Shown: positions 35,209 to 43,200 of the stretch, in pieces
Layout: each line of letters begins with the position of its first letter
Numbering within the stretch: position 1 is the first letter of the stretch
NCBI RefSeq assembly: GCF_000230895.2
Contig: NC_016604.1
Coordinates: 2,170,001-2,234,000, forward strand
Origin: Mycolicibacterium rhodesiae NBB3
Lineage (GTDB): Bacteria > Actinomycetota > Actinomycetes > Mycobacteriales > Mycobacteriaceae
Length of the DNA: 64,000 bases
Direction of reading: 5' to 3'
Notes under the pieces: model-generated
Told to the model about the DNA's origin: nothing
What the model saw: only the letters and a program-made list of their open reading frames with translations
Databases searched by the model: none
Position numbers and translations under genes: made by a program

Positions 35209-36234
35209 GTGAACGTTTCTCCACTCGAGTGGGCCATCACGCTGAGCGTGACGATCGCGATCCTGCTGTTCGACATCGTCGTGATCGGGCGTCGCCCACA
35301 TGAACCGTCGAAGCGGGAAACCGGCATCGCGTTGACTATCTACGTCAGTCTCGCGGTGGCGTTCGGGTTGTGGACGTACTTCTTCCACGGCAGCCAGTAC
35401 GGCGTCGAATTCTTCGCCGGCTGGCTCACCGAGTACAGCCTGTCGGTCGACAACCTCTTCGTCTTCCTCATCATCATGGCCAGCTTCAACGTGCCGAGGA
35501 AGTATCAGCAGCAGGCGCTGTTGGTCGGCATCATCCTGGCGCTGATCTTCCGCGGCATCTTCATCGCGTTGGGCGCGGTCGCAATCAACCAGTTCTCCTG
35601 GATCTTCTACGTGTTCGGCGCCTTCCTGGTGTACACCGCGATCACGCTGGTGCGTGACACCGACCACGAGGATGACGGCGACAACTTCATCGTCCGCTTC
35701 GCGCGTAGCCATCTGAGCCTCACCGAGAAGTGGGACGGCCTGAAGCTGTGGATCAAACAGGACGGCAAACGGCTGATGACGCCGATGTTCCTGGTGATCG
35801 TTGCGCTGGGCACCACCGACCTGCTCTTCGCGCTGGACTCCATTCCCGCGATCTACGGCCTCACTCAGGAGCCGTATCTGGTGTTCACGGCGAACGTGTT
35901 CGCGCTGATGGGTCTGCGTCAGCTCTACTTCCTACTTGGCGACCTACTCAAGAGGCTGGTTTACCTGTCGCAGGGGCTGGCGCTCATCCTGGCGTTCATC
36001 GGCGTGAAGCTGATCCTGCACGCGCTGCACGAGAACGAGTTGCCGTTCATCAACGGCGGCGAGCACGTTCCAGTGCCGGAGATCCCGACGCTGGCCAGCC
36101 TCGGCGTGATCATCGTGACGCTGGCCATCACCACCGCCGCCAGTCTCTACAAGACGCGCGTGCATGACGTGAAAAGGGAAGAGCAGGCGGCCGGCACGGG
36201 CGAGGGGTCCGAGGAGTCCTTGGATTCGCGTTGA
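35209..36234 (+). CDS. TerC/Alx-family membrane metal-homeostasis protein
   Basis: Protein of 341 aa with seven or more transmembrane helices. It carries the TerC signatures EYSLSVDNLFVFLIIMASF and TTDLLFALDSIPAIYGL; conserved Asp residues in helices (SVDN, ALDS) are the presumed metal site. Family members export or gate Mn2+, and some insert or metallate secreted proteins. GTG 35209 is supported by GGAGG at 35200-35204; the open frame further upstream is the riboswitch. Regulation by the upstream Mn riboswitch supports a manganese role over tellurite resistance. Confidence 0.92.
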   Translation: MNVSPLEWAITLSVTIAILLFDIVVIGRRPHEPSKRETGIALTIYVSLAVAFGLWTYFFHGSQYGVEFFAGWLTEYSLSVDNLFVFLIIMASFNVPRKYQQQALLVGIILALIFRGIFIALGAVAINQFSWIFYVFGAFLVYTAITLVRDTDHEDDGDNFIVRFARSHLSLTEKWDGLKLWIKQDGKRLMTPMFLVIVALGTTDLLFALDSIPAIYGLTQEPYLVFTANVFALMGLRQLYFLLGDLLKRLVYLSQGLALILAFIGVKLILHALHENELPFINGGEHVPVPEIPTLASLGVIIVTLAITTAASLYKTRVHDVKREEQAAGTGEGSEESLDSR

Positions 36235-36279
36235 TCACAACGGTCGACGGCGGTCACGGCGACGCCTAGCGTAGCCGCC

Positions 36280-36675
36280 GTGCGGCTATTCGTTGCGGAC
36301 AACCCAGATGGACACTGGAGCGAGCTGACCGACGGTGTCGAGCGCGCGGTGCGCGTCGTCGCCGCCGACCTGTCGCAGGCCAGACGAGCCCGTGCGCGTA
36401 TCCGCGCGGAATCCGACGACGTTGCGGTCATTCTGGATATGACTGTCGCCGTCGCAGACGACTTCCGTTCGGCGCGAGGGGAACTCGATTCGGTCGACGG
36501 CGTGCGCTACGCAGGCACGGTCGACGGGCTCGCGGGGTTGATCGCCGATATTCAAACGGCAGGCGTCGCCGACGGCGTCACGCTGATCGCGGCGTCACCG
36601 CGTCAGGATTTGCGCGCGGTGGGGCTCGACGTGCTCGACTGGCTGGCCGTCCGTGGTCATGAGAGGGCCTCGTAG
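36280..36675 (+). CDS. Hypothetical protein, possible luciferase-like C-terminal module
   Basis: Protein of 131 aa starting at GTG 36280 (RLFVADNPDGHWSEL). It is not recognised with certainty. The C-terminal part (AGLIADIQTAGVADGVTLIAASPRQDLRAVGLDVLDWLAVRG) resembles the last helix-strand of luciferase-like flavin monooxygenases, where DGVTL precedes the closing domain, but the barrel itself is missing. No membrane segment. The stop overlaps the convergent esterase gene by 19 bp. Transcribed in the same direction as terC, 45 bases downstream of it. Confidence 0.6.
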   Translation: MRLFVADNPDGHWSELTDGVERAVRVVAADLSQARRARARIRAESDDVAVILDMTVAVADDFRSARGELDSVDGVRYAGTVDGLAGLIADIQTAGVADGVTLIAASPRQDLRAVGLDVLDWLAVRGHERAS

Positions 36676-37802
36676 ATCAGAGTGAAGTAACGGCTGGTGC
36701 GTCCCGAACCCTCGATGCCCGGTCCCATCTTGTTCATCACGTAGGCGACGGTGGCACGACGATCGGGGTTCATGGTCTCCCACGATCCGCCCCAGCCACC
36801 CCAGAAGCAGATCCGGCCCTCGGGGACGAACGGAATGGACTCGCGCTGCGGCAGTCCTAGTCCCAACCCGAATTTCAACGGGTGGTTGGCCAGGACGAGG
36901 TCGGGTCCGTCGGATTGGACTTCGAAGATCTTGGCGATGGTGTCGGGTCCGAGCAGCCGAACACCGTCCACCGTGCCGCCCAGGGAGATCGACGAGAGAA
37001 TGCGGGCCAGCGACCGCGCATTGCCGTGTCCGTTGGCCCCGCCGATGTCGGCCGCGCGCCATGCATCGGTGTTGGCCACCGCCGGGTCGGGCGCCGGGCC
37101 GGTGAACGTCTTCAGCATGGGTTCGGGCCACTGATCCATCGGCGGTAGGTCGAGCGGTTCCGTCGCTGGAACGATCTCCGCGATCCGGTCGGCATCGCCC
37201 GGCTGTGCCCCGATCTGGAAATCGGCACCGAGCGGTCCCGCGATTTCGTCGCGCACGAACTCCTTCAACGTCGTACCGGTCACGCGGCGCAGCACCTCGC
37301 CGATGAGGTGGCCGTAGGTCAGGGCGTGGTAGCCCGACGCCGTGCCCGGTTCCCACCACGGGGCTTGGGCGGCCAGCGCGGACGTCGAGCGCTCCCAGTC
37401 GAAGACGTCTTCGATGACCACGGGCTGGTCCCAGCCGGAAAGACCCGACATGTGGGACATGAGGTGGCGAAACTCGATGTGCTGCTTGCCGTTCGCGGCG
37501 AATTCGGGCCAGTATGTGGCTACCGGTGCGGCCGCATCGACCAGGCCCCGGTCGATGAGCATCAGGCCCGCCAGCGCGGTGACCGTCTTGGTCGACGACC
37601 AGACGTTGACGATGGTGTCCTCGCTCCACGGCACCGTCTTGGCGGCATCCGCGTGGCCACCCCACATGTCGACCACGGTTTCGCCGTCGATGTCGATGGC
37701 TATCGCGGCCCCGACTTCGCCGCCGGTGACGATCTCGTCGGCGAGCGCCTCGGCGACCTTGTCGAACTGCGGGTCGCAGTGCCCGCGCAGCACCTCATGC
37801 AC
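36657..37802 (-). CDS. Beta-lactamase-fold serine hydrolase / esterase
   Basis: Class C beta-lactamase-related protein of 381 aa. The SxxK motif is in NVWSSTKTVTALAG, the tyrosine motif in SGYHALTYGHLIGEVL, and WGGWGGSW takes the place of the KTG/HTG box, as in esterase EstB-type enzymes. Such proteins hydrolyse short-chain esters or peptides, and penicillinase activity is not implied. No signal peptide is seen at GTG 37802; GTG 37793 is an alternative. Many mycobacterial lip genes (LipD/LipL type) belong to this family. Confidence 0.85.
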   Translation of the reverse strand: MHEVLRGHCDPQFDKVAEALADEIVTGGEVGAAIAIDIDGETVVDMWGGHADAAKTVPWSEDTIVNVWSSTKTVTALAGLMLIDRGLVDAAAPVATYWPEFAANGKQHIEFRHLMSHMSGLSGWDQPVVIEDVFDWERSTSALAAQAPWWEPGTASGYHALTYGHLIGEVLRRVTGTTLKEFVRDEIAGPLGADFQIGAQPGDADRIAEIVPATEPLDLPPMDQWPEPMLKTFTGPAPDPAVANTDAWRAADIGGANGHGNARSLARILSSISLGGTVDGVRLLGPDTIAKIFEVQSDGPDLVLANHPLKFGLGLGLPQRESIPFVPEGRICFWGGWGGSWETMNPDRRATVAYVMNKMGPGIEGSGRTSRYFTLIYEALS

Positions 37803-37916
37803 CGAACCATCATGCGGCGTGAGGCGTCGATTTGTTCGGTCAATTGCGAAGTGACGGCAGCGTGAGCGGAGTACGTTCTTCGGTGTCCGAGAGTCAATGT
37901 TGTGGGAGGAGCAGTA

Positions 37917-38153
37917 ATGCACAGACTCACGATGGCGGTCGCCGCGGCCGCGTTGATCACAGGACCGATTGTCGCCGCGCCAACAGCCGGAGCGGCATCG
38001 GTCCAAGATACGACCACCTACACTCAGCCCGCGGTGCCGGCCGGCCCCAAGGTGGCCGCGCTCGACTGCCAGGGCACCACCGGCAACATGGGCTGCGGTC
38101 CCGGATGGTTCTGGCGAGACGGCTGGCGCGGATGGGCGTGCTACCCATGCTGA
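37917..38153 (+). CDS. Small secreted Cys/Trp-rich protein
   Basis: Precursor of 78 aa: signal peptide HRLTMAVAAAALITGPIVAAP with likely cleavage after AGAAS or APTAGA, then about 45 residues of mature chain. The chain ends in a compact segment with four Cys and four Trp (DCQGTTGNMGCGPGWFWRDG, then WRGWACYPC). I do not recognise the family. ATG 37917 has a strong GGGAGGAG at 37904-37911. The stop overlaps the next start by 7 bp, so both small exported proteins are probably made together. Confidence 0.75.
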   Translation: MHRLTMAVAAAALITGPIVAAPTAGAASVQDTTTYTQPAVPAGPKVAALDCQGTTGNMGCGPGWFWRDGWRGWACYPC

Positions 38154-38686
38154 CGGTGAAGACGCTGGCAAAGGCGGCCGGTGCATCTGCTGCCGTGGCG
38201 ATCGCGGCGACGTTCGGCGGTTTGGGTTCTGCCGCAGCGCAATCCGGTGATTTCAACGCGCTACCCGTCGACCCGAACCTACTCACGGACTCCCTGGCCT
38301 ACACCGCCGCCCCGTTCATCATCAATCCGAACGGTCAGCAGGGCGTCGAGGCGAAATACACCCACCGCGAAGGCGGTACCCGGTCGATCACCACGACGAT
38401 CCTGCTCTATCCCAACGAGCAGGCGGCGATCGCATCGCTGTCGGCCGCCGCGGATCAAGTGGCCATGCCGAGGAAGGTGGCCGCGGCCGTCGGCGCCAAC
38501 GGGAACCTGGTCTCTGGAACGACGCTCAACGGGACGCAGTCGACCAGCGTGTTGACGTTCAACCAGGGAAACGTGGCCACCACGATCGAATTCGACGGTC
38601 CGGCAAACGATCCGGCACCTGAGGACTTCGTGATCGACCTCGGCAAGAAGCAGGACACGGCGATTCTGGACTGGCAGGGGGTCTGA
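38147..38686 (+). CDS. Secreted hypothetical protein
   Basis: Protein of 179 aa with a signal peptide (TLAKAAGASAAVAIAATFGGLGSAAAQS) and a mature alpha/beta chain (LLTDSLAYTAAPFIINPNGQQGVEAKYTHREG; LLYPNEQAAIASLSAAADQV) lacking cysteine. It looks like one of the mycobacterial secreted LpqN/Mce-associated-like small folds, but I cannot name it. ATG 38147 lies inside the 3' end of the preceding small gene. The 53 bases to the next gene hold nothing obvious. Confidence 0.75.
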   Translation: MLTVKTLAKAAGASAAVAIAATFGGLGSAAAQSGDFNALPVDPNLLTDSLAYTAAPFIINPNGQQGVEAKYTHREGGTRSITTTILLYPNEQAAIASLSAAADQVAMPRKVAAAVGANGNLVSGTTLNGTQSTSVLTFNQGNVATTIEFDGPANDPAPEDFVIDLGKKQDTAILDWQGV

Positions 38687-38739
38687 CCTCCGTACGCGCA
38701 ATCGTGAGGTCCGGCAACACTTCTCGACGGACCTGAGGA

Positions 38740-39261
38740 TCACCAGTTGTCGTAGCCGCCCTCGGGGCCCAGCATGCGCTCGAGGCGGGTGCGGTTGATG
38801 CGAGCCAATTCGTTGCGCACGATCTTGCGCTCGGTGTCGACGTCGTTGTGGAGGCGGTCCGACATGGCCGCCAGCACGTCCTGGGCGGTGTAGCCGTTGA
38901 CGAACATGACGAAGCCGAACCCGAAGTGCTCGAGGTAGCGCCGCGACGCCTCGCTCAGCTGCTCCATCACGCCGGGTTCGTCGCACCAGATCGCGCACTG
39001 CTCTGCCGCGGACTTCTCGCTGCCCGGCCTACGGCCGATGTCGGGGTATGCCTGCAGGATCGTGTCGACCGATTCCTCGGACAGCCCGAACAGCAGCGCG
39101 TCGGCGCTGCGGAAGAGTTCGTCGTGAGTGGTGAAGGGCCGACCGCGACACAGATCGGCCGCCAGCGGCACGCTGTAGCAGCATTCATAGATCGCGTGCA
39201 CCGCACGTCGCATCGGCATGGCGTTGAACGCCTCGAGGCCGATCCCCTGATGCATGAACAC
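38740..39261 (-). CDS. OHCU decarboxylase-like protein (ureide pathway)
   Basis: Helical protein of 173 aa of the 2-oxo-4-hydroxy-4-carboxy-5-ureidoimidazoline decarboxylase family (UraD), the last step from urate to allantoin. Family features are an early His-containing helix (MPMRRAVHAIYECCYS) with Cys, DIGRRPGSEKSAAEQ in place of the usual H-P-R-I-G loop, and EHFGFGFVMFVNGYTAQDVL for the FGFPF motif. The usual catalytic His of HPRIG is not seen (AYPDIG), so activity is uncertain. GTG 39261 or ATG 39255 may be the start. No other urate gene is in the window. Confidence 0.7.
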   Translation of the reverse strand: MFMHQGIGLEAFNAMPMRRAVHAIYECCYSVPLAADLCRGRPFTTHDELFRSADALLFGLSEESVDTILQAYPDIGRRPGSEKSAAEQCAIWCDEPGVMEQLSEASRRYLEHFGFGFVMFVNGYTAQDVLAAMSDRLHNDVDTERKIVRNELARINRTRLERMLGPEGGYDNW

Positions 39262-39338
39262 GTCGTCATCATCGGAGGCGCACAGTACGCGCGCGTTACC
39301 GAATGTTACGGCTAGGAAAAATTACGGCGGCGAAAGTT

Positions 39339-39827
39339 TTAGTGGCCGGAGGCCTTGAACCGCTCGACCGAGGCCTTCAACTCCGCCTCGGCCTTCTCGC
39401 GTCCCACCCAGTCCGCGGCCTTGACGTACTTTCCCGGCTCGAGGTCCTTGTAGTGCACGAAAAAGTGCTTGATCGCATCGAGTTCGTGGGCAGGGACGTC
39501 TTCGAGATCCTGGATGTGATTCCAGCGTCCGTCGCCCGCGGGCACACACAGCAACTTGTCGTCGCCGCCGGCCTCGTCGGTCATCTGGAACATCGCGACC
39601 GGCCGTGCCTCGACGATGCAGCCGGGGAACACCGACTCCGGGAGCAGGACCAGCGCGTCGAGCGGATCGCCGTCCTCGCCGAGTGTGTTCTCGAAGAAGC
39701 CGTAGTCCGCCGGGTACGCCATCGACGTGTAGAGGTAACGGTCCAGCTTGACCCGCCCGCTCTCGTGGTCCACCTCGTACTTGTTCCGCGAACCCTTCGG
39801 GATCTCGATGACTACGTCGAATTCCAC
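39339..39827 (-). CDS. ppa: Inorganic pyrophosphatase
   Basis: Family I soluble pyrophosphatase of 162 aa. The substrate/metal residues are in [37 protein letters not shown] (signature D-x-D-P-x-D) and the C-terminal [16 protein letters not shown]. It hydrolyses PPi, pulling polymerisation reactions forward. It matches Mtb Rv3628 (162 aa) exactly in length. ATG 39827. Confidence 0.97.
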   Translation of the reverse strand: MEFDVVIEIPKGSRNKYEVDHESGRVKLDRYLYTSMAYPADYGFFENTLGEDGDPLDALVLLPESVFPGCIVEARPVAMFQMTDEAGGDDKLLCVPAGDGRWNHIQDLEDVPAHELDAIKHFFVHYKDLEPGKYVKAADWVGREKAEAELKASVERFKASGH

Positions 39828-40286
39828 TCCCGGCGCCTTCCTGCCCTGTACTGCGGTCTTGGGGACGGCATCACCCTAATCGGCCTACGAGTCTCGCCAC
39901 CTACTCGGGAGGCATGATGGAGAGAATGTCACGTGGCTGGGCTCTGACAAAGCAGAGCTGAGTGGTCCCGAGGAACGACCGGTTCCTGGTGATCTTTCCG
40001 ATCCTGTCGGCGCGGTGTTCGCGACCATCGCAGTCGTCGTGATCATGGTTCCCGCGGTGTTCGCGGCCATCTACGTGTCTACGTTCTCTTCTTCAATGTG
40101 GCGCTGGCCGCATGTGCTGCGCGCTCGCTGCGGGGCGAGGACACGAAGGCCAGCGAAGGTATCTCGGCCGCAGGGGTGTAGATCACTGGAAGCCATCTGC
40201 GACGGTCGCTGCTTTCAGCGGCTGGTCGGTAGTAGTCCCACTTGGAAGTACCGCTTCTCGTCGCAGCCGACATGACCGGCGGCGGC
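39828..40286. other. Intergenic region between ppa and the repeat-protein gene
   Basis: 459 bases without a convincing gene. On the plus strand, codons around 40006-40080 read VFATIAVVVIMVPAVFAAIY, a plausible membrane helix, but the frame has no good start or family match and could be a remnant. In Mtb ppa and dacB are direct divergent neighbours, so this gap marks one edge of the inserted repeat-protein gene. Confidence 0.4.
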
Positions 40287-43200
40287 TCACCGCAAGTAGT
40301 TTCCGTTGGCGTCTATTGCGAGAACCTGCACCAAACCGCTGGCACTATGCGTTGGATCTTCGCTGTCGGCGACGGTGTAGTAGAAGCTGTCGAAGCCGGT
40401 GAAGTTGGGGGGAGCCGTGTAGTAGTACTTGGTGCCGATCCTTGTGATGGTGCCGCCACGGGTCGGCCCGAATACCGGATCTGTCAGCGCGTGGCCGGTG
40501 CGGTTGATGTCGTTGTACGTGAAAATCGGATCAAATTCGATCGTCTGGCCCGGTGACGCGTAGTAGAAATCGTTGCTGGCCGTGATCGCAGCAGTCACCG
40601 TGAGGGTGACGAGCGTCGGAAGCGACACAATGCTCGGGTCGCCGCTGTCGGCCACGGTGTAGATGAGGCTGTCCACGCCGTTGAAATCCGGGTTCGGAGT
40701 GTAGATCAGCGTGCCGTTGCTCTCGCTGAGCGTGCCGTACACGGGTTGGATCAACACGTCGATCGGCCCCGGGGGATTGCCGGATGCGAATCTGTCGTTG
40801 AAAAACAGCTTCGGCGTGAGCGCGATCGGTTCGTTGGTGAAGACGAGGACGTCGTCCTCTGCCGCGTAGACGGGCATGGAGTCCACGATGGTCAGCGTGA
40901 CCGTCGCGGGATTCGACACGATGTCGCTGTAAAACGAGTCGGAAACCGTGTATGTGAAGGTGTCCGTGCCGGTGAAATCGTTGCCCGCGCGGTAGGTCAG
41001 TACCCCGTCCTCTTGGACGAGGTAACCGTGCGATGGGGCGGTGACGATAGTGATCGGACCTAGTCCGTTGATGCTGCCGGTGTCGTTCGCGGTGACGAAG
41101 GGAAGCAGCTTGGTAAATGTGCCCGACAGCACGGTGTATACGTCGCTTCTCGCCACGATCGGGCTGAACGGATGGACGGTGAGCATGACGGTGCCGGGCA
41201 CCGACACCTTGGTTGGATCGACGCTGTCGCGCACGGTATAGGTGAAAGTGTCGGTGCCTGAATAGCCTGCGTTCGGCGTATAAGTCAGCACACCGCCCGG
41301 CGTGCTCAGGGTGCCGTGAGAAGGATTGCCGACGATCGACACGTCGCCCAGCGGAGTGCCCAGATCGGTTGTGTCGTTGACGGTTACGGCAGGCGTCAGG
41401 ACGGTCGGAGTGTTGAACGGGACCGAGTACGTGTCCTCGTTGGCGAGGATCGGGTTGTAGGCGATGACGGTCAGCGTGACAGTGGCGGTGTTCGATACCG
41501 TCGTGGGATCGACGCTGTCACTGACGGTGTAGGTGAAGGTATCGGTGCCGACATAGCCGGCTGTCGGCGTGTAGGTCATGACGCCGTTGGCCTGAGTCAG
41601 TGTGCCGTGCTCTGGGCCAGCGGCGACGGTGATGGCACCGAGGGGCCTGTACAGATCGCTGGTGTCGTTGGCGGTCGGTGTCAGCACCGTCGGTCGGCCG
41701 AGAATCGTGTAGGCGTCGTCGGACGCGGTGAGCGGGTTATAGGGAACGACGGTGATCGTGACGATGGCGACATTGGAGACGATGTCGGAACTGAAACGGT
41801 CGGAGACGGTGTAGGTGAAGCTGTCGGTTCCGAGGTAGCCGTTCCAGGACCGGTAAGTGATCACACCGTTGTTTTGGAACAGGAGGCCGTTGGTCGGTTC
41901 TGTCACGATCCTGACACCGCCCAAAGGACTGTTCAACATGGTGGTGTCGTTAACGGTCAATGCCGGGGTGAGTTCGACGGTCGCGCCGGTGACTGCCGTA
42001 TACGTGTCGTCATTCGCGGTGATCGGCCGGACCACGTTGATGGTGACTGTCGCGGTTTTGGACACGATGGTGGGGTCGGCGCTGTCGGCGACCAGGTAGG
42101 TGAAGGTGTCGGTCCCGAGGAAGTCGGGGTGCGATCGATAGTTCAGGACGCCGAACGACTCGTAAATGAATCCGTTGGCGGGTTCGGTGAGGCGCCTGAT
42201 GTCGCCCAGCGGGCTCGCCAGGCTCGTGGTGTCGTTGGCGGTGGGGGTGAGGGTGATAGTGCTTCCGGCAATCGCCGTATAGATGTCGTTGTTCGCGGTG
42301 ATCTGTCTCGCGGTGACGGCGATGGTGACGGTCGCGGTGGCGCTGAAGTCCGTGCCGTCGAATGCGCGGTAGGTGAAGGTGTCGGTGCCGATGAAGTTGG
42401 CGTTGGGGGTGTAGCTGAAGGTGCCGTTCGGGTTGAGGGTCAGTGCGCCGTGGGTGGGTTGGTCGATGACGGTGGCGGTGAGTGCGGCGTTGTCGTCGGG
42501 GTCGCTGTCGTTGCCGGTGACGCCGTTGGGGACGGTGACCGTCAGTGCGGCGTCTTCGGTGGTGGAGTAGTTGTCGTGGTTGGCGACCGGGACGTCGTTG
42601 ACCGCGGTGACGGTGATGCGGACGGCGACGGCGTCGCTGTAGGCGGTGCCGTCGAATGCGCGGTAGGTGAAGGTGTCGGCTCCGTTGAAGCCCGCGTTAG
42701 GGGTATATGTCCATGCGCCGGCGTTGGGGCCGTCGTTGATCTCGGCCAGCGTGCCGTTACTGGGCGCGGTGACCAACTGGCGGACCAGGGCGTCGCCGTC
42801 GGCGTCGAGGTCGTTGCCCAGCGCGTCGACGAGCACCGCTGTGTCCTCGGCAGTGGTGACGCTGTCGTCGATGGCGACCGCGGCGTCGGGGACCGGGATG
42901 ACGGTGAACGTGACGGCGGCGGTGGAGCCGCCGCTGACGGTGTACGTGAAGGTGTCGGTGCCGTTGAAGTCGGCATCGGGGGTGTAGATGATGGCGATGC
43001 CCTCGATGATGGCGGTAGTGCCGTGGGCGGGTTGGGTGACTGCGGTGATTGCTTTGGGTCCGTCGTCGATGTCGGTGTCGTTGTACAGCGCGTCGATGAT
43101 GTAAGCGTTGTCTTCGTATGTTGAGTAGAAGTCCGGATTGGCGACCGGGTTGTCGTCGACCGCGGTGACACTGATGTTGATGGTGGCGGTGGAGTCGCCG

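Noticed and set aside
41316-43124. 602-codon plus-strand frame, very Gly/Val/Asp-rich
   Set aside because: Complement of the tandem Ig-like repeats; its periodicity comes from the coding repeats on the minus strand.
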